61,007 nucleotides of DNA from CAZXNF01 sp050741255 (GTDB lineage: Bacteria > Pseudomonadota > Gammaproteobacteria > Burkholderiales > SG8-41), in contig JBOIEQ010000006.1 in the NCBI GenBank assembly GCA_050741255.1, positions 1 through 61,007 on the forward strand, given 5' to 3'. Below the pieces are notes generated by a model, which was not told where the DNA came from, did not search any database, and was given only the letters and a program-made list of their open reading frames with translations. Position numbers and translations under genes: made by a program. This document shows positions 32,841 to 42,560 of this stretch, piece after piece; position 1 is the stretch's first letter, and the number at the start of each line of letters is the position of its first letter.

Positions 32841-33947
32841 ATGGCGTCCCCGACCCACTCCCCGCTGGAAGCCTGGCTACGTCTCGCGTTTACGCCGGGC
32901 GTGGGACCGGCCTGCCTGCGGACCCTGCTGGAGTCCTGCGGCGACGCCGCCGGCATTCTGAATGCCTCGTCCGCGCTGCTGCGCAATGCAGCGGGCGCCG
33001 AACTCGCGGACGCGATCCGGCGGGGCGGCAATGCGGAAGCCGCCACTGCCGCCCTGCACTGGCGCGAGCAGCCGGGCCACCATCTGTTGATACCGGGAGA
33101 CACGGCCTACCCGGCGCTGCTCGGCGAAATTCCCGATCCGCCGCCGGTGTTGTTCATCAACGGCAACGTAAGCCTGCTGAACAACCCTGGACTCGCTGTC
33201 GTCGGCAGCCGCAACGCCACCGCCCAGGGCTGCAACAACGCCGAAGCCTTCGCACGCACGCTGTCGGACGCCGGCCTCACCATCGTCAGCGGACTGGCGC
33301 TGGGCGTGGACGCGGCGGCGCACCGCGGCGGGCTCGCCGGTGCGTCACGCAGCGTCGCCGTCATCGGCACCGGCATCGACGTGGTGTATCCCGCGCGCAA
33401 TCGCGCACTGGCCCACGCGCTGGCGGAAGACGGGGTGCTGGTTTCGGAGTTCCCGCTCGGCACACACGCGCTGGCCGGCAACTTTCCGCGCCGCAACCGC
33501 ATCCTCTCCGGCCTTGCACTCGGTTGTCTGGTGATCGAAGCCGCCGTGCACAGCGGCTCACTGATCACCGCGCGGCTCGCCGCGGAACAGGGGCGCGAGG
33601 TCTTCGCGCTGCCGGGTTCCATCCACTCGCCGCTATCCAAAGGCTGCCATCTGCTGATCAAGCAGGGTGCCAAGCTCGTCGACAGCGCGCAGGACGTATT
33701 GGAGGAATTGCGCTTTGCCGTGCCTGCGCGCGCACACGGGGACGCCGCACCCGCCGGCGCGATCGATGCCACCGCCACACAGGTGCTTGCCGCGCTGGGG
33801 TGGGATCCGTGCGACGGCGATACCCTGTCGGACCGCACCGGCATCGCACCGAACGCGTTGCAGTCCGTGCTGCTCGGCCTTGAACTAGCAGGGGAAATCG
33901 CGATTCTGCCCGGCGGGCGGATACAACGCGTCAAGCGCGGGGCGTGA
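32841..33947 (+). CDS. dprA: DNA-processing protein DprA
   Basis: A 368-residue single-strand DNA-binding protein that protects incoming DNA in natural transformation and loads RecA. The N-terminal SAM-like region (LRLAFTPGVGPACLRTLLE) is followed by the Rossmann-like DprA core: GLAVVGSRNATAQG, IVSGLALGVDAAAHRGGL, VIGTGIDVVYPARN, FPRRNRILSGLALGCLVIEA. The C-terminal winged-helix segment ends near GEIAILPGGRIQRVK. The start is set by GCAGGAGACG upstream of the ATG; a longer in-frame extension lies within the LysM gene. Confidence 0.95.
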   Translation: MASPTHSPLEAWLRLAFTPGVGPACLRTLLESCGDAAGILNASSALLRNAAGAELADAIRRGGNAEAATAALHWREQPGHHLLIPGDTAYPALLGEIPDPPPVLFINGNVSLLNNPGLAVVGSRNATAQGCNNAEAFARTLSDAGLTIVSGLALGVDAAAHRGGLAGASRSVAVIGTGIDVVYPARNRALAHALAEDGVLVSEFPLGTHALAGNFPRRNRILSGLALGCLVIEAAVHSGSLITARLAAEQGREVFALPGSIHSPLSKGCHLLIKQGAKLVDSAQDVLEELRFAVPARAHGDAAPAGAIDATATQVLAALGWDPCDGDTLSDRTGIAPNALQSVLLGLELAGEIAILPGGRIQRVKRGA

Positions 33948-34034
33948 CCCGTCTCCTTGCCCGGGATTTTTTTTGTCCGTATCATCCGCCGCTCTCCAAA
34001 CCCGGGCGGCCACCGGCACACACCGGCGCGAACC

Positions 34035-36701
34035 ATGGCGACGAAAAAAACCAGCGCGAAAAAAACTGCCGTAGCCAAAGCGCCCGCGCGCAAGACAACA
34101 CGTGCGGTCAAGACCGCCGCCGCGCCTGCAGCACCCGCGCCGAAGCGTGCAACCCGCAGCGCGCCCGCCGTCACCGCGGGCAGGCAACTCATCATCGCCG
34201 AGAAGCCGTCGGTCGCGAACGACATCGCGCGCGTGCTGGGCGGGTTCAAGAAGCAGGGCGACTACTTTGAAAGCGACGACCAGGTGCTGTCGTCGGCGGT
34301 CGGCCACCTGCTGCAACTCGCGGTGCCCGAGGAATTCGAGGTCAAGCGTGGCAAATGGTCGTTCGCCAACCTGCCCGTGATCCCGCCGCACTTCGCCCTG
34401 CAACCGATCGAGAAGAACGCCGAGCGGCTGAAGACGCTCGTCAAGCTGATCAAGCGCAAGGACGTCAGCGGCCTCATCAACGCCTGCGACGCCGGCCGCG
34501 AAGGCGAACTCATCTTCCGTTACATCGCGCGCCACAGCGGCACCACCAAGCCCATCCGCCGGCTCTGGCTGCAGTCGATGACGCCGGGCGCCATCCGCGA
34601 CGGTTTTACGCAGCTGCGTTCCGACCAGGAGATGCTGCCGCTGGCGGACGCCGCGGTGTGCCGTTCGGAAGCCGACTGGCTGGTCGGCATCAACGGCACG
34701 CGCGCGATGACCGCTTTCAATTCGAAGTCCGGGGGATTCCACCTGACGACCGTGGGCCGCGTGCAGACGCCCACCCTCGCGATCCTGGTCGAGCGCGAGG
34801 AGCGCATCAAGAAATTCGTGCCGCGCGACTATTTCGAGGTGCACGCGGTGTTCGCCGCAAAAGCCGGCGAGTACGAGGCGCGCTGGCTCGACGAAAACTT
34901 CGATAAAAAGCAGCGCGATGACGACGCCGAACTGAAACCCGAGCGCCTCTGGGCGCGCGCGCGCGCGGAAGCCATTCGCGCCAAGTGTGTTGGCCGCCCG
35001 GCTACGGTCGAGGAGGAAAGCAAGCCAGCGACCCAGTTGTCGCCGCTGCTCTACGACCTGACCAGTCTGCAGCGCGAGGCCAATGGCCGGTTCGGCTTTT
35101 CGGCGCGCAACACCCTGGGCCTGGCGCAGGCGCTGTACGAGAAACACAAGGTTCTGACTTATCCGCGAACGGATGCGCGCGCCCTGCCCGAGGACTACAT
35201 CGACACGGTCAACGAGACGCTGAAGATGCTGCAGGATGGCGCTTTCGTCGCCGGGCCAGGCAGCCACTACGCGCCCTTCGCGAAGAAAGTGCTGAAAGAG
35301 GGCTGGGTCAAGCCGAACAAGCGCATCTTCAACAACGCCAAGATTTCGGACCATTTCGCGATCATTCCGACCACGCTGGCGCCCAAAACGCTGTCGGAAC
35401 CCGAGCAGAAACTCTACGACCTCGTCGTCAAGCGCTTCCTCGCGGTGTTCTATCCGGCCTCGGAATTCCGAGTGACCACCCGCATCACGCGCGTGGAGGG
35501 TGAAGCGTTCAAGACCGAGGGCCGCGTGATGGTGGCCCCGGGCTGGCTGGAAGTGTACGGACGGGATCTGCAGTCGGAGTCGACACCCGAGCTGGTCGCG
35601 GTCAACGCCGGCGAGAAACCCCTCGCGCAGACCGTTGAAGTACAGGCCTTGCAGACCAAGCCTCCACCGCGTTTCACCGAAGCCACGCTGCTGTCCGCCA
35701 TGGAAGGCGCCGGCAAGCTGGTGGACGACGAGGAACTGCGCGAGGCCATGCGGGAAAAAGGCCTCGGCACGCCCGCCACGCGCGCGGCCGTCATCGAGGG
35801 TTTGATCCGCGAAGACTACGTGCACCGCAACGCGCGCGAACTGCAGCCGACCGCCAAGGCCTTTTCGCTCATGACGCTGCTGCGCGGACTGCAGATCGAC
35901 GAACTCACCAAGCCCGAACTCACGGGGGACTGGGAATACCAGCTCGCGGAAATGGAGCACGGCAAGCTGAAGCGCGAGCAGTTCATGCGCCAGATCGAGG
36001 TGATGACGAAGAAGATCGTCGCCCGGGCCAAGAGCCATGAGAGCGACACGGTGCCGGGTGAATTCTCCACGCTGGCCACGGCTTGTCCGAAATGCGGCGG
36101 AATCGTCAAAGAGAACTACAAGAAATTCCAGTGCCAGAAATGTGATTTCTCGCTCTGGCGCATTCTGGCCGGTCGTCAGCTCGAGCCGCAGGAAATCGAC
36201 GAACTCATCCAGGCCGGCAAGGTCGGGCCGCTCCAGGGCTTTCGCAGCCGGCTGGGCAAGCCCTTTGCCGCCATGCTGAAGCTGGTGCCACCCGACTACA
36301 AGATCGAATTTGATTTCGGGCAAGGCAGCGGCGAGAACGCCGAACCCGTCGACTTTTCAGGCCACACCGCGCTGGGCCCGTGTCCGAAATGCGGCGCGCG
36401 CGTGTTTGACCACGGCATCGCGTTCGTCTGCGAGAAGTCCATCGGCCCGGAACGCAGCTGCGACTTCCGCTCGGGCAAGATCATTCTTCAGCGACAAATG
36501 GAAACGGAGCAGATGCAGAAGCTGCTCGCGACCGGCCGCACCGATCTGCTGCACCGCTTCATTTCCAAGAAAGGCCGCCCGTTCTCCGCCTTTCTCGTGC
36601 GCGGCGACGGCGGCAAGGTGACCTTCGAGTTCGCACCGCGGGAAGCGAAAGGCGCCAAAGCCAAAACGGCCGCGGCGACCAAGAAAGCCGCCGCGTCTTA
36701 A
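34035..36701 (+). CDS. topB: DNA topoisomerase III with lysine/alanine-rich tails
   Basis: An 888-residue type IA topoisomerase that decatenates and relaxes DNA through single-strand passage. The TOPRIM domain starts at LIIAEKPSVAND (about residue 52) and includes INACDAGREGELIFRY. The catalytic Tyr lies in LTYPRTDARALP. The C-terminus has two Cys-rich elements (CPKCGGIVKENYKKFQCQKC and CPKCGARVFDHGIAFVC...C). Residues 1-49 are an unstructured Lys/Arg/Ala/Pro stretch, and the last ~20 residues are a shorter Lys/Ala tail, both resembling histone H1-like segments. The first in-frame ATG after dprA is used. It lies 87 bases after dprA; the DUF494 gene (smg) often found between them is absent. 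Confidence 0.95.
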   Translation: MATKKTSAKKTAVAKAPARKTTRAVKTAAAPAAPAPKRATRSAPAVTAGRQLIIAEKPSVANDIARVLGGFKKQGDYFESDDQVLSSAVGHLLQLAVPEEFEVKRGKWSFANLPVIPPHFALQPIEKNAERLKTLVKLIKRKDVSGLINACDAGREGELIFRYIARHSGTTKPIRRLWLQSMTPGAIRDGFTQLRSDQEMLPLADAAVCRSEADWLVGINGTRAMTAFNSKSGGFHLTTVGRVQTPTLAILVEREERIKKFVPRDYFEVHAVFAAKAGEYEARWLDENFDKKQRDDDAELKPERLWARARAEAIRAKCVGRPATVEEESKPATQLSPLLYDLTSLQREANGRFGFSARNTLGLAQALYEKHKVLTYPRTDARALPEDYIDTVNETLKMLQDGAFVAGPGSHYAPFAKKVLKEGWVKPNKRIFNNAKISDHFAIIPTTLAPKTLSEPEQKLYDLVVKRFLAVFYPASEFRVTTRITRVEGEAFKTEGRVMVAPGWLEVYGRDLQSESTPELVAVNAGEKPLAQTVEVQALQTKPPPRFTEATLLSAMEGAGKLVDDEELREAMREKGLGTPATRAAVIEGLIREDYVHRNARELQPTAKAFSLMTLLRGLQIDELTKPELTGDWEYQLAEMEHGKLKREQFMRQIEVMTKKIVARAKSHESDTVPGEFSTLATACPKCGGIVKENYKKFQCQKCDFSLWRILAGRQLEPQEIDELIQAGKVGPLQGFRSRLGKPFAAMLKLVPPDYKIEFDFGQGSGENAEPVDFSGHTALGPCPKCGARVFDHGIAFVCEKSIGPERSCDFRSGKIILQRQMETEQMQKLLATGRTDLLHRFISKKGRPFSAFLVRGDGGKVTFEFAPREAKGAKAKTAAATKKAAAS

Positions 36702-36744
36702 CGTCCCGGTCCCGGTCCCGGCCCGTACCCCTGGTGCGGGAGTC

Positions 36745-39150
<2,406 letters not shown>

Positions 39151-39161
39151 GGTGTTTCCGG

Positions 39162-40271
39162 TTAGATCCGCATCGGCATGACGACGTACCGGAAGTCCGG
39201 CAGATCGGGCATGCTGATCAGCACGCTGCTGTTGGCGTCGCCCAGGCCGCAATGCACCTGTTCGCGCTGCACGTTCGTCAGCACGTCGAGCAGGTAATTG
39301 ACGTTGAAGCCGATGTCGAGCGCCTCGCCCTTGTAGTCGATTTCGATGTCTTCCGAGGCTTCTTCCTGCTCGGTGTTCGTGCAGGAGATTTTCAGCGTGT
39401 TAGCGGTCAGCATCCAGCGCACACCACGGAATTTTTCGTTCGACAGAATCGCCACCCGCTGCAGGGCCTGCTGCAGGGTCGTGCGCGGGATCGTGAACGT
39501 CTTCTGGGAGCTGGCGGGGATGACCCGCTGGTAGTCCGGAAACTTGCCATCGACGACTTTGGTGACCAGTTCGATGTTGCCGAAGGCGAAACGCGCCTGG
39601 TTTGCCGCGAGCCGCACGTTCACTGGCTCATCGCCATCGCCCAGCAGCTTCACGAGTTCGACCACGGCCTTGCGCGGCAGGATGGCTTCCTGTTTTTCCT
39701 TGACGCCTTCCAGGGTCCGCATGGCAAGCGCCAGGCGGTGCCCATCGGTCGCCACCGCCTTCAGCTTTCCCTCGTCCAGCACCAGCAGCATGCCGTTCAG
39801 GTAATAGCGGATATCCTGCTGCGCCATCGCGTACTGCACGAGCAACAGCAGCGAGCGCAATGCACCTTGCGGCATGGAAAACGCCACCGCGCCGTCGGTG
39901 GCGGGCGACACCTTGGGAAAATCATCGGCCGGAAGTGTTTGCAGGTTGAAACGGCTCTTGCCCGCCTTGACCTGCACGCGGTTGGGTTGGGCCTCGAGCG
40001 TGACTTCGGCGCCGTCCGGCAGCGAACGCAGGATGTCGTGGAGCTTGCGGGCGGACACAGTGATCGGCTGCGCCACCTTGGCGTCGCTGCCCGCCGAAAA
40101 CTCCGCGGTTACCTGAATCTCAAGATCGGTGGCCACCAGTTGCAGCACATCCTTGCGCTGCTCGAGCAGCACGTTGGAGAGGATCGGCAAGGTGTGGCGC
40201 TTCTCCACGATACCGGTCACCGCCTGCAGGGGTTTCAGCAGATCGTCGCGATTGGCTTGTAGAAGTTTCAT
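39162..40271 (-). CDS. dnaN: DNA polymerase III beta sliding clamp
   Basis: A 369-residue ring-forming processivity clamp. It starts MKLLQANRDDLLKPLQAVTGIVEKRHTLPILSN and ends with FRYVVMPMRI, both canonical. The hydrophobic partner-binding pocket residues lie in the C-terminal third, including the final VMPMR. It is transcribed leftward between dnaA and gyrB. The 200-bp spacer upstream carries the candidate replication origin. Confidence 0.98.
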   Translation of the reverse strand: MKLLQANRDDLLKPLQAVTGIVEKRHTLPILSNVLLEQRKDVLQLVATDLEIQVTAEFSAGSDAKVAQPITVSARKLHDILRSLPDGAEVTLEAQPNRVQVKAGKSRFNLQTLPADDFPKVSPATDGAVAFSMPQGALRSLLLLVQYAMAQQDIRYYLNGMLLVLDEGKLKAVATDGHRLALAMRTLEGVKEKQEAILPRKAVVELVKLLGDGDEPVNVRLAANQARFAFGNIELVTKVVDGKFPDYQRVIPASSQKTFTIPRTTLQQALQRVAILSNEKFRGVRWMLTANTLKISCTNTEQEEASEDIEIDYKGEALDIGFNVNYLLDVLTNVQREQVHCGLGDANSSVLISMPDLPDFRYVVMPMRI

Positions 40272-40314
40272 AGGTAGTAGATATATATAGGTCTAGTAAT
40301 AATGCGTCCCGGAC

Positions 40315-40323
40315 TGTGGATAA
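40315..40323 (-). promoter_or_regulatory. DnaA box 1 (perfect)
   Basis: TGTGGATAA, the complement of the consensus TTATCCACA, lies 12 bases beyond the AT-rich tract of the dnaA-dnaN spacer. Confidence 0.8.
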
Positions 40324-40446
40324 GCGGTTCGGACCCATCGCCAGCATCGCCGCAGCCGGCTCCAGGGTGATCGCGTTTCCAGCCAAGTCTGTGGGGACGT
40401 TGTGTTCAAATTGTGGAGGAAATCCGGCGCGGTCCTGTTTCCGGGC

Positions 40447-40455
40447 TTATCCACA
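40447..40455 (+). promoter_or_regulatory. DnaA box 2 (perfect)
   Basis: TTATCCACA matches the consensus exactly, in the opposite orientation to box 1, and lies 17 bases from the dnaA stop codon. Confidence 0.8.
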
Positions 40456-40471
40456 GTTTGACCACCGTTGA

Positions 40472-41797
40472 TCAACTGCGCAGTACCTTGAGCAAGGACA
40501 CGAAATCCCGCGTGATATCGGTATTGGCCGAGCGCAGCGCGGAAATTTTCCGGCAGGCATGCAGCACCGTGGTGTGGTCGCGACCGCCGAAGGCATCCCC
40601 GATGTCGGGATAACTGAGCGTGGTCAGTTCCTTGGCCAGCGCCATGGCCACCTGGCGCGGCCGCGCCACGTTGCGGCTGCGCTTCTTGGAGTACATCTCG
40701 GAAACCTTGATCTTGTAGTAGTCGGCCACGGTCTTCTGAATGTTGTCGACGGACACCTGGCGGCTCTGGATGGCCAGCAGATCCTTCAGCGCTTCGCGCG
40801 CTGCGTCCACCGTGATCTCCTTGCCGGCGAAGCGGACGTAGGCCAGCGTGCGCTTCAGCGCACCTTCCAACTCGCGCACGTTCGACTGGATGTGGCGGGC
40901 AATAAAGAAAGCGACGGTTTCGTCGAGCTGCACGCCTTCCACTTCCGCTTTCTTGAGCAGGATGGCGACGCGCATTTCCAGTTCGGGCGGTTCGACCGCC
41001 ACGGTCAGCCCCCAGCCGAAGCGCGAGATCAGGCGGTCTTCGATGCCGGCGATTTCCTTGGGATAGGAATCGCAGGTGATGACGACCTGCTTGCGAGCCT
41101 CGATCAGCGCGTTGAAGGCGTAGAAAAATTCTTCCTGCGTGCGGCTTTTGCCGTTGAAGAACTGGATGTCGTCGATCAGCAGCACGTCGAGCGAATGGTA
41201 GTAGCGCTTGAAGTCGTCGAAGGCCTTGTGCTGGTAGGCCCGGACCACGTCCGAGACATACTGTTCGGCGTGGATGTAGCGGATGCGGCTTTCGGGGGCG
41301 CGCTCCTGCACCAGGTTGCCGATGGCCTGGATCAGATGGGTCTTGCCGAGCCCGACGCCGCCGTAGACGAACACCGGGTTATAGGCTTCGCCGGGCCGCT
41401 CGGAGATCTGGATCGCGGCAGCGCGCGCCAGCTCGTTGGCCTTGCCGGTCACGAAGCTCGCGAATGTGAATTCCGGGTTCAGTTTCGACACCTCGCGGGC
41501 GCTGGCGCGGGCCGCGGCGGGCGCGGGCACCGGCAGCGCCCGGGCGGGCACCCGCTGCTCGCGTTCCGCCACCACCAGCTGGATGCGCAGTCCGGCGCCC
41601 AGGCTTTCGCGGGCGAGCTGCTCGATCTGGGCGAAGAAACGGTCGCGGATCCATTGCTGGACGAAGCGGTTGGGGGCCACCAGCGTCAGCGTGTCGCCGT
41701 CCTGCTGTGCCTCGAGCGGTTTGATCCAGGTACGGAACTGCTGCGGCGGGAGCTGTCGCTCGAAATGCGCGAGGCAGGAACGCCAGAAGCTGTTCAT
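40472..41797 (-). CDS. dnaA: Chromosomal replication initiator DnaA
   Basis: A 441-residue AAA+ initiator that binds DnaA boxes and opens the origin. Domain I begins FWRSCLAHFERQLPPQQFRTWI. The AAA+ core has Walker A GGVGLGKTHL, Walker B LLIDDIQFF, and the sensor region ISRFGWGLTV. Domain IV ends with the DNA-binding signature ARPRQVAMALAKELTTLSYPDIGDAFGGRDHTTVLHA. The linker domain II is short and Ala/Pro-rich. The ATG at 41797 (MNSFW) is chosen on homology, although no strong ribosome site precedes it. A reading frame continuing to 42055 overlaps rpmH and is rejected. Confidence 0.97.
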   Translation of the reverse strand: MNSFWRSCLAHFERQLPPQQFRTWIKPLEAQQDGDTLTLVAPNRFVQQWIRDRFFAQIEQLARESLGAGLRIQLVVAEREQRVPARALPVPAPAAARASAREVSKLNPEFTFASFVTGKANELARAAAIQISERPGEAYNPVFVYGGVGLGKTHLIQAIGNLVQERAPESRIRYIHAEQYVSDVVRAYQHKAFDDFKRYYHSLDVLLIDDIQFFNGKSRTQEEFFYAFNALIEARKQVVITCDSYPKEIAGIEDRLISRFGWGLTVAVEPPELEMRVAILLKKAEVEGVQLDETVAFFIARHIQSNVRELEGALKRTLAYVRFAGKEITVDAAREALKDLLAIQSRQVSVDNIQKTVADYYKIKVSEMYSKKRSRNVARPRQVAMALAKELTTLSYPDIGDAFGGRDHTTVLHACRKISALRSANTDITRDFVSLLKVLRS

Positions 41798-42044
41798 CGG
41801 GAGGGCGGAAGGGGGCGAATGAAGACGGAAAGGGACGAACGGACAGTGGAAAGGAGGCCTGAAGCGGAACGCGGCGGGGGACAAAATTGAGGCCCGAATT
41901 TTACTCCGAGCCGGGGGGCTTAGCCACCGAACCCGGGCCTTGCGGGGGCGGCGTACTCGGCGGCAAACGCTTGCGCGCTTCGGTTGACACTGCAGGGCAT
42001 CAACGGGTCTAATACCGCCCTTTTTCCGCGCCGGAACACCAATC
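41798..42044. other. Divergent dnaA-rpmH intergenic region
   Basis: This 247-bp region is the longest gene-free stretch in the window. It carries the rpmH promoter near its right end and presumably the dnaA promoter, of which I see no convincing match. The left part is purine-rich (41798-41890) on the plus strand. No DnaA box with more than weak similarity was found, unlike the dnaA-dnaN spacer. Confidence 0.6.
41984..42013 (+). promoter_or_regulatory. rpmH promoter
   Basis: A consensus TTGACA (41984-41989) and TCTAAT (42008-42013, five of six) are separated by 18 bases. Transcription should begin near 42020, about 25 bases before rpmH, and could carry rpmH-rnpA-yidC. Confidence 0.65.
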
Positions 42045-42179
42045 ATGAAGCGCACTTACCAACCGTCCAAAACCCGCCGCAAACGCACCCACGGCTTTCT
42101 GGTCCGCAGCAAAACCCGCGGCGGCCGTGCCGTGCTCCGCGCCCGTCGCGCCAAGGGCCGCGCCCGCCTCGCCGTTTGA
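42045..42179 (+). CDS. rpmH: 50S ribosomal protein L34
   Basis: A 44-residue, Arg/Lys-rich ribosomal protein starting MKRTYQPSKTRRKRTHGFLVR and ending ARRAKGRARLAV, matching L34 over its full length. It is a small component of the large subunit near the exit tunnel. It is followed two bases later by rnpA, the nearly universal rpmH-rnpA pairing. Confidence 0.98.
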   Translation: MKRTYQPSKTRRKRTHGFLVRSKTRGGRAVLRARRAKGRARLAV

Positions 42180-42181
42180 GC

Positions 42182-42559
42182 ATGCCGCCGCGTGCGGCGG
42201 TCGGCTATTCCCGCCAGCATCGGTTGCGCGGGCAGCGGGACTTTGCAGCAGTCATGCGTCACCGCTCGGGCGCCGTCGGCGCCCAGCTCTCCGTGTCCGT
42301 TCGTCCGAACGAAGCCGGTGGCGCGCGGCTGGGCCTGATCGTGCCCAAGGCGCTGGCGGCGCGCGCCGTGGACCGCAATTACATCCGTCGGGTGGCCCGG
42401 GAGCAGTTCCGCCGCGCCCCGGTCGACGGTTTTGACGTGATCGTCCGCCTGCGCCAGCGCTATCACCGCGAACCCCGCGGCGTGCTGGGCCGCGAACTGG
42501 CCGGACTGCTGACGCGGGCGCTGCCCGCGGCCGGCACTGCGATGAAAGTAGATGCCTGA
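42182..42559 (+). CDS. rnpA: Ribonuclease P protein component
   Basis: A 125-residue basic protein that helps the RNase P RNA mature the 5' ends of tRNAs. The central RNR-like motif appears as AVDRNYIRRVAREQFRR, slightly altered from the usual KRAVxRNRIKRxxRE. FDVIVRLRQRY and a Leu-rich C-terminus fit the family. It starts two bases after rpmH. It ends against the yidC start, leaving no room for the yidD gene that normally lies between them. Confidence 0.95.
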   Translation: MPPRAAVGYSRQHRLRGQRDFAAVMRHRSGAVGAQLSVSVRPNEAGGARLGLIVPKALAARAVDRNYIRRVAREQFRRAPVDGFDVIVRLRQRYHREPRGVLGRELAGLLTRALPAAGTAMKVDA

Positions 42560-42560
42560 C

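Larger units (their letters stand above)
40272..40471. other. oriC: Candidate chromosomal replication origin (dnaA-dnaN spacer)
   Basis: The spacer has an AT-rich tract at about 40271-40303, mostly TAG/ATA-type triplets (TAGGTAGTAGATATATATAG). This stands out in a GC-rich genome and could serve as the unwinding element. Two perfect DnaA boxes flank the rest, and at least two weaker matches lie between (TGTGGGGAC at 40390-40398, TGTGGAGGA at 40412-40420). No perfect box is seen in the dnaA-rpmH spacer. Position between dnaA and dnaN, and the strand divergence of genes around dnaA/rpmH, support an origin here. Confidence 0.65.

Noticed and set aside
33885..36323. 812-codon leftward open frame opposite topB
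   Set aside because: The plus frame carries the topoisomerase motifs. The minus frame is His/Arg/Leu-rich without family features, typical of an antisense shadow.
36702..36744. CCCGGT repeats and a 7-bp hairpin between topB and gyrB as a terminator
   Set aside because: The stem includes a wobble pair, and there is no U-tract on either strand; too weak to list as a terminator.
41797..42055. dnaA reading frame continuing upstream for 86 codons
   Set aside because: The extension is low-complexity Arg/Pro sequence, crosses the rpmH promoter and rpmH start, and the family N-terminus (NSFWRSCLAHFE) begins at 41797.
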